DNA from: an uncultured Opitutales bacterium
Lineage (GTDB): Bacteria > Verrucomicrobiota > Verrucomicrobiia > Opitutales > Coraliomargaritaceae
Assembly (NCBI GenBank): GCA_937775295.1
Contig: CALKBZ010000018.1
Span: 1 to 45,966 of the forward strand
Direction of reading: 5' to 3'
DNA: 45,966 nt
Part shown: positions 8,683-16,728 of the stretch, piece by piece
Numbering within the stretch: the stretch's first letter is position 1
How the letters are laid out: the number at the start of each line of letters is the position of its first letter
Notes under the pieces: model-generated
Database searches by the model: none
The model's input: the letters and a program-made list of their open reading frames with translations, nothing else
What the model was told of the DNA's origin: nothing
Position numbers and translations under genes: made by a program

Positions 8683-9699
8683 CTACCCTACCAGCCGACC
8701 CAGCACTGTCTGCAGCGCGGGTCGTATATGATCCGCCAATGCTTGGTTCGCATACGCCACCCAGTTCACGGCACTCGTCGTATCGAGTGGACAATTCAGC
8801 GGGCTACCATCTGGGTGTTCGACGATGCAGCCCGCCTCTTGGAGAATGAGCGCACAGCACACATCATAAGGATGGGCGCTGAGGTTCTCCTGAATGTCTA
8901 GCACGCGAAAAACAAGCGGCCGAATGTCTGCCACGAAGCGATCATGCCCACTTAATATTTCGTAGAATTGTCCGCCAGTAGAGATGTATTGATCATTAAA
9001 TACCAGTGGTGTGCCGTCGCTCGATTCACCGTAGAGTTGATCCCATAGGAGTTCTTCAATTTGCGAAAGTAGGGTACTGCCCGCAGGAAAAAAACGGCAG
9101 ATCGTGCCGAAAGCGTGGCGCACGTCGCTGGCTTGGCTCGGTTGTAGTTCGACGGGGGATGGTTTAAAGTCGTTGCGGATGTCGAAGGCTGAGGCGTGCA
9201 TGCCGCCGCCGCGTGTCGCGCTGAGTTGGTCGGCGCGCCATTGGCGAGTGGTTGGAATCTCGGTCATCGCGCTCACTTCGATGTCGGCGAGTGTATTTTC
9301 GGTGCCGCGCTGTGGGGCGATGCCCATCAGTATCCAAGCTGCGCGCTTGTCATACATGATGCCGCGCGTGCCATCGATCGGATCAATGATACACTTTAGT
9401 GTAGTGTCTTCGATTTTAGTGCCCAATGGAAAGCAAAGCGTGTGCGCATCATCCAGCCCTTCCATAATGATTTGAACCGGCCATTCGGTGGTCCAGTTAT
9501 CCTCAAGCCATTTGAAAATCGCTTGATCGGCAATGGTATCGATGGCGTAGATCACATCCGCCGCTGTCTCTTCAGTGATCACTGCGAGCTGTTCGGTCGT
9601 GCGACTGGCGCGCTCCTTGAGGATGGCTTCGAGCGTCGCGCGCTGCAGCGCGCAGAGTGATTGGCGAAGAGTTTCTTTGTCGGCAGCAGAAAGTGTCAT
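8683..9699 (-). CDS. Inositol monophosphatase-family protein
   Basis: 338 residues. The metal-binding signature DPIDGTR is at 106-112, with a preceding acidic motif IMEG (E80) corresponding to the family's first metal ligand. The fold class is the lithium-sensitive phosphatases (inositol monophosphatase, FBPase, CysQ/BPNT). The canonical C-terminal WDxxA motif is not clear; the region VCCALILQEAGCIVEHPDG resembles the matching AGG region. The protein is longer than typical IMPases (about 270 residues). The substrate is unknown; histidinol phosphatase or 3'-phosphoadenosine phosphatase are alternatives. It is divergent from manC across about 190 bp. Confidence 0.75.
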   Translation of the reverse strand: MTLSAADKETLRQSLCALQRATLEAILKERASRTTEQLAVITEETAADVIYAIDTIADQAIFKWLEDNWTTEWPVQIIMEGLDDAHTLCFPLGTKIEDTTLKCIIDPIDGTRGIMYDKRAAWILMGIAPQRGTENTLADIEVSAMTEIPTTRQWRADQLSATRGGGMHASAFDIRNDFKPSPVELQPSQASDVRHAFGTICRFFPAGSTLLSQIEELLWDQLYGESSDGTPLVFNDQYISTGGQFYEILSGHDRFVADIRPLVFRVLDIQENLSAHPYDVCCALILQEAGCIVEHPDGSPLNCPLDTTSAVNWVAYANQALADHIRPALQTVLGRLVG

Positions 9700-9819
9700 G
9701 GATGCAATAGATCATGCTATCACGCGCGCGTCTAAACTATTTCAGCTTCTATAGGGACTTTGTTTGTTGAGGACCTCAAAAGCGAAAATGGCTACAAACC
9801 CAGATTTTGGTCTTCGCCA

Positions 9820-9843
9820 GCAAAGCCCCTGCGGCAGGGCTTC
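9820..9843. repeat. REP-like hairpin (GCAAAGCCCCTGCG class)
   Basis: AAGCCCCTG / CAGGGCTT forms an 8-bp stem with one bulged C around a CGG loop at 9823-9842. The left flank GCAAAGCCCCTRCG recurs at 34102-34115. It lies 43 nt upstream of manC and could affect its leader RNA. Confidence 0.5.
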
Positions 9844-9885
9844 TTCTTGTCTTGCCAAATACACGTAACGCGCAAGCTTAGCGGC

Positions 9886-10977
9886 ATGGCAGATAGATAT
9901 GTAGTGATTATGGCCGGGGGCCGTGGTGAACGTTTTTGGCCCGAGAGTCGCTTGGCTTGTCCGAAGCAGTTGCTGCCGATTGTCGGCGACAAGGCGATGC
10001 TGGCGCAGACCATCGACCGCTTGGATGGACTCGTGCCAGCCAAGGATGTCTTTGTGATCACCAACGTGGAGCAACGCGCTGCGGTGCTCGAAGTGTGTCC
10101 CGAACTTGATCCCGCCAAAGTAATCGGTGAACCGGTCGGCCGTGATACCGCCGCCGCCGTCGGTCTCGCGACGATTTTGGTGGCGCGTGAGAATCCGAAT
10201 GCCTCGTTTGCGATGTTGCCGGCTGATGCGGTGATTCACAATGCCGAGGGCTTGCGTTCGACTTTGGAGACTGCGTTTGCCGCAGCGGAGGCGAATCCTG
10301 TGCTGGCGACGGTCGGGATCACCGCCGCATTTCCTGCCACAGGCTATGGCTACATTCAACAGGCGGATGTGCTCGGTGAATTTGCCGGACGCGCTGTGTT
10401 TAATGTGAAACGCTTCGTTGAGAAACCTGACCTTGCGACCGCGCAGAGCTATCTCGATTCGGGTGACTACTTTTGGAACGCTGGTATGTTTGTGTGGTCC
10501 GTCGCGTCGATCACTGCAGAGCTAGCCAAGAATACGCCGTCGCTCTGGAGCGCCTTGCAAGCGATTGACACAGGTCTGGCTGCAGGCACCGCGATCGATC
10601 CGTTGCTTGAGGCGCACTATCCTAGTTTAGAGAAGATCTCGGTGGACTATGCGATCATTGAGAAAGCTGAAAACGTGGTGATGGTGGAGTCTGGCTTTGA
10701 TTGGGACGACGTGGGCGAATGGCCTGCTGTTGAGCGCCACTATCCAGCCGATGAGTCAGGCAATGTTGTGCGGGGCAGCACGCATATCCAAGACTCCAGT
10801 AACAATATAGTCTTTTCAAGGGACGATGGTCACCTCATCGCACTCCTTGGAGTCCAAGATTTGATCGTAGTCAAAACCGCCGATGCGACACTCGTGTGCC
10901 ATAAGGATAAGGCGCAAGAGATCAAAGCTTTGGTGCAAGCGATCGGCGCGAAAGAAGCACTGAAGCATCTAGTATAA
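9886..10977 (+). CDS. manC: Mannose-1-phosphate guanylyltransferase
   Basis: 363 residues from the ATG at 9886. The frame is open upstream to 9760, but that part covers a REP-like hairpin and lacks family sequence. The nucleotidyltransferase signature GGRGERFWP at residues 11-19 is followed by PKQ at 26-28. Further motifs are GRDTAAAVGLA, the metal motif LPADAVI, FVEKPD, YFWNAGMFVW, and SVDYAIIEKAE with FDWDDVGEW. It makes GDP-mannose from GTP and mannose-1-phosphate for polysaccharides or glycosylation. It is the single-domain form, without the isomerase cupin of longer ManC proteins. Confidence 0.92.
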   Translation: MADRYVVIMAGGRGERFWPESRLACPKQLLPIVGDKAMLAQTIDRLDGLVPAKDVFVITNVEQRAAVLEVCPELDPAKVIGEPVGRDTAAAVGLATILVARENPNASFAMLPADAVIHNAEGLRSTLETAFAAAEANPVLATVGITAAFPATGYGYIQQADVLGEFAGRAVFNVKRFVEKPDLATAQSYLDSGDYFWNAGMFVWSVASITAELAKNTPSLWSALQAIDTGLAAGTAIDPLLEAHYPSLEKISVDYAIIEKAENVVMVESGFDWDDVGEWPAVERHYPADESGNVVRGSTHIQDSSNNIVFSRDDGHLIALLGVQDLIVVKTADATLVCHKDKAQEIKALVQAIGAKEALKHLV

Positions 10978-11009
10978 ACGAACCATTTCATTTAGCATGT
11001 CTGGCACTC

Positions 11010-11065
11010 TCTTATTTCAGCTCCACCTCTCAGCCCTCAGGTCTCCAGCTTCTGGTCTCCTGATA
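11010..11065. repeat. Heptad-periodic degenerate tract upstream of ruvX
   Basis: Eight consecutive 7-nt units read TCTTATT, TCAGCTC, CACCTCT, CAGCCCT, CAGGTCT, CCAGCTT, CTGGTCT, CCTGATA. The words vary but keep a pyrimidine/CAG-CTC theme in register. The tract ends 5 nt before the ruvX start. Confidence 0.6.
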
Positions 11066-11070
11066 ATTCA

Positions 11071-11514
11071 ATGAATTATCTAGGCATAGATTGGGGCGAG
11101 AAACGGATCGGCCTCGCGCATGCGGATGAGGTCGGCATCGCCGTGCCATTGCCAGCTGCCACGGCCGCGACGAAGAAGGCACGGCTCCAGCATATTGAGG
11201 AGATGATCAAGACGCGGCGCATTCATAAAATCGTGTGTGGCTATCCGTTGAACATGGATGGCTCGGTTGGAACTCGGGCGAAAGAGGTCGATGTGTTTAT
11301 TGGCGAAATCGAGAAGCGCTTTGGCTTGCCGGTGCACCGGATCGACGAGCGGCTATCGAGTCACTCGGTCGAACAGGGACTGAAGCAGCAAAAGAAGAAA
11401 CTTGATCGCCGCAGCGGGGAGATTGATTCCCGGGCAGCCGCATTGATCCTGCAGGATTTTATCGAAGAAAAGGCGATGAATGCGCCGATCCCGTTCCCGG
11501 AAGAGGGGTTCTGA
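11071..11514 (+). CDS. ruvX: YqgF/RuvX-family nuclease (putative pre-16S rRNA nuclease / Holliday junction resolvase)
   Basis: 147 residues with the RNase H-like fold signatures: first acidic residue D7 in GIDWGEKRIGLA, the strand IHKIVCGYPLNMDGSVG, VHRIDERLSS with the second acidic residue, and IDSRAAALILQDFIEE with the third. Family members process the 16S rRNA 5' end and resemble RuvC-type resolvases. Length is typical. The stop codon lies inside a heptad-periodic tract, and a related tract ends 5 nt before the start codon, so the gene is bracketed by them. Confidence 0.9.
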   Translation: MNYLGIDWGEKRIGLAHADEVGIAVPLPAATAATKKARLQHIEEMIKTRRIHKIVCGYPLNMDGSVGTRAKEVDVFIGEIEKRFGLPVHRIDERLSSHSVEQGLKQQKKKLDRRSGEIDSRAAALILQDFIEEKAMNAPIPFPEEGF

Positions 11515-11545
11515 GACCTGAGGCCTGAGGTTGGAGATCTGGGGG
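11511..11545. repeat. Heptad-periodic degenerate tract overlapping the ruvX stop
   Basis: Five in-register 7-nt units read CTGAGAC, CTGAGGC, CTGAGGT, TGGAGAT, CTGGGGG. They are roughly the reverse complement of the words upstream of ruvX (CTCAGGT and CCAGCTT type). The ruvX TGA at 11512-11514 falls in the first unit. Confidence 0.6.
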
Positions 11546-11706
11546 CGCAATGAAGCTTTAAAATGGGGGGACATTGTCCCGATGCCCGCACGTCAGTTGA
11601 GGCAGTAGCTTGAGGAATGGTGGATGGGGCGTAAAAAACGGCGTTTCTCTGAATTCCTGTCTTGACCCAATGGCGGGCTGGGGGGCATCTTACGCGCTTT
11701 GATAAC

Positions 11707-11782
<76 letters not shown>

Positions 11783-11795
11783 GATTACTGTTAAG

Positions 11796-11823
11796 AAGCC
11801 AGTATTTGTTTGCTGGCTTTTTG
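11796..11823 (+). terminator. Rho-independent terminator after tRNA-Gly
   Basis: AAGCCAG / CTGGCTT is a perfect 7-bp stem with a short T-rich loop, followed by a T-run. It starts 15 nt after the tRNA and sits between it and the convergent vWA gene. Confidence 0.85.
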
Positions 11824-11827
11824 TATT

Positions 11828-12820
11828 CTAGATCCTGGGTTTGAGGATTAGGACCCCGTCGTGAGCTTCGGCGATTTCACGCATGATGTTGGCGAAGCGG
11901 GCATTACCTTGCGGGGCTCCGATTTGAAAGGGGTTGATCAGAGTCGGAAAGCCGATGGCGCTGATCGAAACAGGGCGCTTACCGGTGGTCGGATCACGTG
12001 GATTGAGCCGGTCTAGTTTGAGCAGAAAGCTTTGAGTCGAGCCGCGGAAGTCGTCGCCGATCACGTAGAGGCTCATGCTGTCGTTGGGATCGAGTATTTG
12101 TTGGAGGTCTTGGAAGGCTTTGCGCACGCCGGGCTCAGGATCGCTGACACTGAGGGACGGGTAGTTGAGGACCGCGCGTAAGGCTTGCTGGCGTAGGCCA
12201 GGAGTATCGGGTAGCCAAAAGCCTCGGCGGTCGCGTAGCATGTAATTGCCGCTGGTATCTATAAATTGAATACTTGTCACTTCAGGCAGGCTGTCCAGGA
12301 GTTCGGTGATTTGCTCAATCACCCCGAAGTGGAGTTGATTGGTTAGCTGATTTCGCATGCTACCGGATGTATCGATGATGAAGGCGACGTGGGTCGCATC
12401 GGCGGGCAAGCCGATTGGGGGGAGGTCCTCGTGTTTAAAGCTCTGCAGGAGTCGCGTGGCTTCGGCAGCGGCCTGTTGGCTGGTGCTGAGGTTGGCTTTT
12501 TTACTGTCGAATTCTTGTTGTAGGTCGGCTAGGGTGGTCTCCAGTGCCTGAATGATGGACTGTATGCGCTGTCGCTCTTGCTCAGTTTGCTTGCTGTTGA
12601 TGGAGGCTTCGAGGAGGGCAGCTTTGTTGGCGACGTCTGCTTCGAGCTGTGCGAGTTGCGTGCGCATCGCCAGCAGAGTGGGGTCGTCAATTTCGCTTTC
12701 GACGCCGGCCTTGCCAGAGCCGATTGATAAAATAAACAGCAACAGGATCGCGCCGAAACCACAGCAAAGGCAGTCGAGGAAGGAGAGGCTGAACACCTCG
12801 ATCTGTCTTCGTTTTATCAT
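11828..12820 (-). CDS. Membrane-anchored vWA-domain protein with canonical MIDAS (second of pair)
   Basis: 330 residues. A short basic N-terminus is followed by one transmembrane segment (about 12-33) starting SLSFLDCLCCGFGAILLLFI. It carries an acidic residue (D16) at the membrane entry and the Cys-Cys-Gly-Phe-Gly motif shared with the upstream gene. Residues 45-128 are a predicted coiled coil. A von Willebrand factor A domain follows from about 142, with intact MIDAS motif DTSGS (150-154) and LYVIGDD. One N-terminal TM with the bulk outside matches ExbD/TolR topology. It is last in a three-gene minus-strand operon after the ExbB-like and first vWA genes (32-nt gap). Its function is unknown. 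Confidence 0.8.
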   Translation of the reverse strand: MIKRRQIEVFSLSFLDCLCCGFGAILLLFILSIGSGKAGVESEIDDPTLLAMRTQLAQLEADVANKAALLEASINSKQTEQERQRIQSIIQALETTLADLQQEFDSKKANLSTSQQAAAEATRLLQSFKHEDLPPIGLPADATHVAFIIDTSGSMRNQLTNQLHFGVIEQITELLDSLPEVTSIQFIDTSGNYMLRDRRGFWLPDTPGLRQQALRAVLNYPSLSVSDPEPGVRKAFQDLQQILDPNDSMSLYVIGDDFRGSTQSFLLKLDRLNPRDPTTGKRPVSISAIGFPTLINPFQIGAPQGNARFANIMREIAEAHDGVLILKPRI

Positions 12821-12852
12821 TAATTAAAGATTAGCTATTAGTTGTTGCCTCT

Positions 12853-13863
12853 TTAGAGGCTGGGCCAATCGTTGTCGGGGATGAGGGTGATGCCGTTGGT
12901 GCGGCCGCTGAGTTGCCAGAAAAGGCCAGCGGCAGAGGGATCGCCTTCGAAAGGCAAGAGGATCGTGTTGCAGGGGTAGTTTGGGCGAGCCGCCATGGCG
13001 CCTTTAAAGAGTTGCACACGGTCAGCCTCGGAGAGGCTTCGCTGGCTGGGGTTCGGCGCGCTCGGGAGACCATCGCCGATCAATAAGAGACTGCTAGGCC
13101 GCTCTTTAAGACTGCGGACGGTGCGCAGGGCTTTAGATAGATCGGCGCCGCCGGAAGCTTCGAGTGCGTCGAGTCGCTCAAGTGTGGTGAGTAGGGCGCT
13201 ATTGTCATAAGGGTCGATGTAGGGACTTGCCGCGCTGCCGGATACCGGCGAGGTGGCTTCATTCATCTGCAAGATCGCGACTTTGGTGCCCTTTGGTATC
13301 GCGGCGATGACGGCACGCACGGCGGCTTTGGCGCGCAGCCATTTTGCGGCGTTGGTACCGCCGCGGGTACGGATGATTTCGAGGGCGCTCTTAGCGTCTA
13401 CGGCGAGCATACTGCCGGAGTTTTCGAGCAAAATAATGGCACGCGGCCCCCTAAGGCGCAGTCCAGATAAGTAGCTCTGGTCGGCGGATGGACGATCGAG
13501 ACTTGCCACGGCATCGACGGTTTCAGTTTTGGTATCGAGTGTGGCTAGTGCCTTGGTTTGATCTTCGATGACTTTGGCGAGGCGCTCTTGCTCGACGGCA
13601 AGCTCCGCGACACTGGTGGCATTGGCATCAGGTTGCGGATCAAGTGCGGCAATGTCTTTATCGAGAGATTTTTGTTTGGTCTCAGCTGCCTCGATTGCTT
13701 GTTGCAGAGTCTCTTCAGCGGCGAGTGATTGTGTGGCGTCTTCCTGCGACTGAACGATTTGACTCTTTGCCGTCAGAATAAAAAGCAATAATACGGCACC
13801 GAAACCGCAACAGATGCAGTCGATAAACGACAGTGCGGAGCTTTGTGCGTCTCGGCGTTTCAT
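12853..13863 (-). CDS. Membrane-anchored vWA-like protein with degenerate MIDAS (first of pair)
   Basis: 336 residues built like its neighbour: MKRRDAQSSALSFIDCICCG, then the TM segment FGAVLLLFIL (about 11-31, acidic D15), a coiled coil (about 40-120), and a vWA-like domain from about 138. The first MIDAS motif reads ENSGS (147-151) instead of DxSxS, and the second reads GGADLSKAL where GGTDL is usual. The third, LLIGDG, is kept. Metal binding may therefore be weakened or lost, suggesting a structural or regulatory role beside the canonical partner. It starts 36 nt after the ExbB-like gene's stop, which supports one operon. Function is unknown. Confidence 0.8.
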   Translation of the reverse strand: MKRRDAQSSALSFIDCICCGFGAVLLLFILTAKSQIVQSQEDATQSLAAEETLQQAIEAAETKQKSLDKDIAALDPQPDANATSVAELAVEQERLAKVIEDQTKALATLDTKTETVDAVASLDRPSADQSYLSGLRLRGPRAIILLENSGSMLAVDAKSALEIIRTRGGTNAAKWLRAKAAVRAVIAAIPKGTKVAILQMNEATSPVSGSAASPYIDPYDNSALLTTLERLDALEASGGADLSKALRTVRSLKERPSSLLLIGDGLPSAPNPSQRSLSEADRVQLFKGAMAARPNYPCNTILLPFEGDPSAAGLFWQLSGRTNGITLIPDNDWPSL

Positions 13864-13899
13864 CGATGCAATGTCTAATTAAAATAAGAGGGCCTAAGC

Positions 13900-14829
13900 C
13901 TATTTGAGAGTAGTGTCCTTTTGCAAGCGGGGCACGTCGGGGGTATTTTTAATCTTAATCTCGATTTCGGCTTCTTCTTCGTCGCGGTCATAGAGTTTAT
14001 CGATGATTTGCTCACGGCAGAAGGTCTGGACGCGCAGGATAAGGCCTTCCTGTCCGCTTTGCAGCAGGTGGATTAGCAGCATCAGCACGATGCTGATGAT
14101 CAGAGCGACGAGGGTCGAGTTGAAGGCGACGCCGAGCGCGTTGGTGACGCCGGAGATGTCGCCTTGCAGGGCTTCGTCCGCACGGTGCAGGGCGACGCCG
14201 ATGCCACGGACAGTGCCGATAAAGCCGATGGATGGGATTGCCCATACTAGATAGCGAAGCATGGACAGTTCGCTTTCCTGTTGTTCGGAGGCAACTTCGA
14301 GTCGGCCCATGATGGTCTCGGTAGTTTCAGGCACGTTACCTGTCATATGGTAGCGCTCCAGACCACGGGCCATGACGTAGGGGAGGATTTTATTTTTAAG
14401 ATCGGGGCGCGCGCTCTTTTCGTCGATTTCGTCGGAGAGCTTACCTGCGCGTTCGCGGGAGATACTGCGTGAGCCGCTGAGTAGATCGACCTCTGGCTCG
14501 GCGTCGATACCTTCGCTCTCAGGAGCGAAGCGTCCGAGGGCGGTAGCTTCGGAGTGAACGAGGATGAACTTATAGACGAGGATCATGATGCCCCAGAGAA
14601 AGAGGGAGATGCAGACTTGTTGCTCGTAATCTTTAAGAATTACGAAGATTCCAGAGGATGAGCTGGCACCCTCGACGCCATAGCTTTGTGCGAGTGCGGC
14701 TTTATCTGCAGCTGGTCGGATCAGCCCGCCGTAGAGTACACCGACAAAAATAAAGGAGGCGATCAGGCCGAGGCTAAAAATGAGGCCTTTGACCGAGAAG
14801 AGGCCGCGTTCGGGATTTCGTAAACTCAT
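13900..14829 (-). CDS. MotA/TolQ/ExbB-family proton channel protein
   Basis: 309 residues from the ATG at 14829; a TTG 54 nt upstream is the alternative. Four membrane segments are seen at about 13-36, 72-91, 191-212 and 231-257, with a charged cytoplasmic region of about 100 residues between TM2 and TM3. TM3 and TM4 carry the family's channel signature: PSIGFIGTVRGIGVAL (T206), then GVTNALGVAFNSTLVALI (T239). Relatives pair with ExbD, TolR or MotB to use ion flow across the inner membrane. No ExbD gene is adjacent; two vWA proteins with ExbD-like N-termini follow instead. The C-terminal tail is acidic, then basic. Confidence 0.85.
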   Translation of the reverse strand: MSLRNPERGLFSVKGLIFSLGLIASFIFVGVLYGGLIRPAADKAALAQSYGVEGASSSSGIFVILKDYEQQVCISLFLWGIMILVYKFILVHSEATALGRFAPESEGIDAEPEVDLLSGSRSISRERAGKLSDEIDEKSARPDLKNKILPYVMARGLERYHMTGNVPETTETIMGRLEVASEQQESELSMLRYLVWAIPSIGFIGTVRGIGVALHRADEALQGDISGVTNALGVAFNSTLVALIISIVLMLLIHLLQSGQEGLILRVQTFCREQIIDKLYDRDEEEAEIEIKIKNTPDVPRLQKDTTLK

Positions 14830-14995
14830 AGGTGTCGTATTGTGTGTGGGAGATCGCGGTGCGCTGCCTAGGCAATAGATCAAGGAATTGGTGGTTTCGG
14901 AGTCGTATCGACTTGGCCTGTGGCGGTATTTACTGACTCATCCTGTGATTTATTCTCGATATTGCAATTTCCTTACTGCACAATAGTGTACAGTT

Positions 14996-15544
14996 ATGTT
15001 TAAAGCTATACTCATTCCTCTTCTCTTATGCGCTGCGTTACTTTTTAGCGGATGTTCATCGACTAATAGTGGCAATACGGGGCGCAATGTCGGTATTGCA
15101 GCCGGTGCGATTTTGGGCGCTGTGATTGGGGCTCAGCTCGGCGACGGCAGTGGGGCGAATGTGGCCGCGGGTGCTGCGGCGGGTGCTGCACTGGGTGGCT
15201 TGGGTGGTAGCAAGTATGACAAGAGCAAGGAGGAACTTGAAGCCGCGGAGGCTCAGCGGCAGTATGAGTATGATCAAGAAGCACAAGCTCAGGTGAAGCT
15301 GGAAGAAGAAATTCAGACCTTGGAGGCGAAAAGGGTGCGTGATGAGATTGCGCGTAATTCAACCACATCTGATGTCAGCGCGGCAGAGCGTGAGGCAGCG
15401 CGCCTCGAAGCAGAGTTGGCCGTGAAGAAAAAGGCCTATGAGGATTCTCAAGCGCGAGCGAAGCGCATCCAAGAAGCACAGGCGCGCGTTGCCAAAGCTC
15501 AAGAAGAGCTTGCTGAGATGGAGCGTCAGGCAAACGGCGGCTAA
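14996..15544 (+). CDS. Glycine-zipper lipoprotein with C-terminal coiled coil
   Basis: 182 residues. A signal peptide with lipobox LFSGC is cleaved before C20. A glycine-zipper segment (about 33-72, IAAGAILGAVIGAQLGDGSG, then AGAAAGAALGG) fits a membrane-inserting hairpin, and a long Ala/Glu/Lys/Arg-rich coiled coil runs from 75 to 180. The pattern resembles glycine-zipper outer-membrane lipoproteins. It is divergent from the ExbB-vWA operon with about 165 bp between the two start codons, so the two could share regulation; no functional link is shown. The role is unknown, envelope structure being the plain guess. Confidence 0.75.
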   Translation: MFKAILIPLLLCAALLFSGCSSTNSGNTGRNVGIAAGAILGAVIGAQLGDGSGANVAAGAAAGAALGGLGGSKYDKSKEELEAAEAQRQYEYDQEAQAQVKLEEEIQTLEAKRVRDEIARNSTTSDVSAAEREAARLEAELAVKKKAYEDSQARAKRIQEAQARVAKAQEELAEMERQANGG

Positions 15545-15741
15545 TTTTAGCGGAGCTGTTTGTTAATCACTGTATGCGCTAGTGGCGAATCACGCGTAGT
15601 TCCCGGTTCGAATCTGCCGGCCTGTGTGTATGGATTAGGGTAATTCGGCAGCGTTATACTTTAATGCTTTTATTTGTTAGGTGCTTGCTTATACAAGTTG
15701 AAAAATAGTCATTATTGGCCTTTTTCCAAACACAATTTAAA

Positions 15742-16728
15742 ATGAAATCATCGCAATATATTGATATTCTAGGGCAACAAGTCCCTAAGCGAACTGTGCT
15801 TTTTGTAGTTGGGTCAGTAACGATTGTCGTTGGGGGTGTCGTCGGACTGCTGTATTATTTGATGCTGGCCGGCAGTGCGCCTATCGCTGCAACACCTGCA
15901 ATACCTACAACAGTTACAACAGTGACAACAGTGACAACAGCTGCAACACCGACTGCAATGGTGGCGGAGCCAAAGGACAGCCATCGCGTGAATCAGTCAA
16001 ATAGTAAGATGTCGTCGCAGTCTTCATTAGTGACCCTGTTGGAGAAACATTTAGAGGCAACACAGCTTAGTGAGGTAGATTCTTTGATTGTACATGGGGC
16101 GGCTTCGACATCTACTGTGAACTGCGAATTAGTTATGATGGCGCGTCGCCCGAATCTGTATACATTAAAAACAGAGGGTATTGGCTTCAAGTATACCTCA
16201 GAGCTTGGTTATAATGGACAGATCGGATGGTCTAGGCTGAATTTACTCAATTTAAATAAAGACGATGTCGAATTCTTCACGCGGGTGGCATTGTTTGAGA
16301 GTTCGCTCGCACAGCTAGCATGGAGCTATCAATCTCGTCAGGCAGTTGAATCTGGGCTTGAGTCGGTGTTGGAGCGTTTGCCTAATGAGCAATGGCAAGG
16401 GCGCGTTTGTGCGGTGGTCGTGAGTCGTGGGCTATTGCCGTTCCCGATTTATCATTATATCGACCAGGAGAGCCATGAGGAAGTCTATCGTCGGACTCAA
16501 GTTCTGAGAGGAATAGATTTAGTGGATCTTGAAATGCACCTTGCGCCGTCTGATGCCGCGGCATCTCCTCGTCTGCCTATGGGCTATGAACTTTACTATG
16601 ATGGCACGTTACATGACACCATAGCGATCACTAAAATTCGGCCGAATCGTGGGGTGTTTAAATCGCGTTTCGATGCCCCTTCAGATGCGACTACGGTGAG
16701 CTTATCGCTTAGTGGGCGCGTAGATTAA
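15742..16728 (+). CDS. Membrane-anchored periplasmic protein of unknown function (LolA-like fold possible)
   Basis: 328 residues from the ATG at 15742; a TTG at 15715 is a weaker alternative. A short cytoplasmic N-terminus, one TM segment (about 21-43), and a Thr/Val/Ala/Pro linker encoded by a 9-bp tandem repeat lead to a soluble domain from about 95. The C-terminal part (GYELYYDGTLHDTIAITKI, then PNRGVFKSRFDAPSD) resembles the end of LolA/DUF2092-type outer-membrane lipoprotein-sorting domains. That is a weak similarity judged by eye. Its stop overlaps the stop of the convergent ccsA-like gene by 4 bp. Confidence 0.7.
   Translation: MKSSQYIDILGQQVPKRTVLFVVGSVTIVVGGVVGLLYYLMLAGSAPIAATPAIPTTVTTVTTVTTAATPTAMVAEPKDSHRVNQSNSKMSSQSSLVTLLEKHLEATQLSEVDSLIVHGAASTSTVNCELVMMARRPNLYTLKTEGIGFKYTSELGYNGQIGWSRLNLLNLNKDDVEFFTRVALFESSLAQLAWSYQSRQAVESGLESVLERLPNEQWQGRVCAVVVSRGLLPFPIYHYIDQESHEEVYRRTQVLRGIDLVDLEMHLAPSDAAASPRLPMGYELYYDGTLHDTIAITKIRPNRGVFKSRFDAPSDATTVSLSLSGRVD
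15907..15942 (+). repeat. 9-bp tandem repeat encoding a Thr-rich linker
   Basis: Four copies of ACAACAGTK-type 9-mers (ACAACAGTT, ACAACAGTG twice, ACAACAGCT) encode repeated Thr-Thr-Val in the linker of the membrane-anchored protein. Slippage could change the linker length in steps of three residues. Confidence 0.8.

Noticed and set aside
15597-15640. Possible tRNA remnant (GGTTCGAATC T-loop-like sequence)
   Set aside because: Only the T-loop matches. The flanking stem does not pair well and no acceptor or anticodon arm can be drawn, so a chance match is likely.
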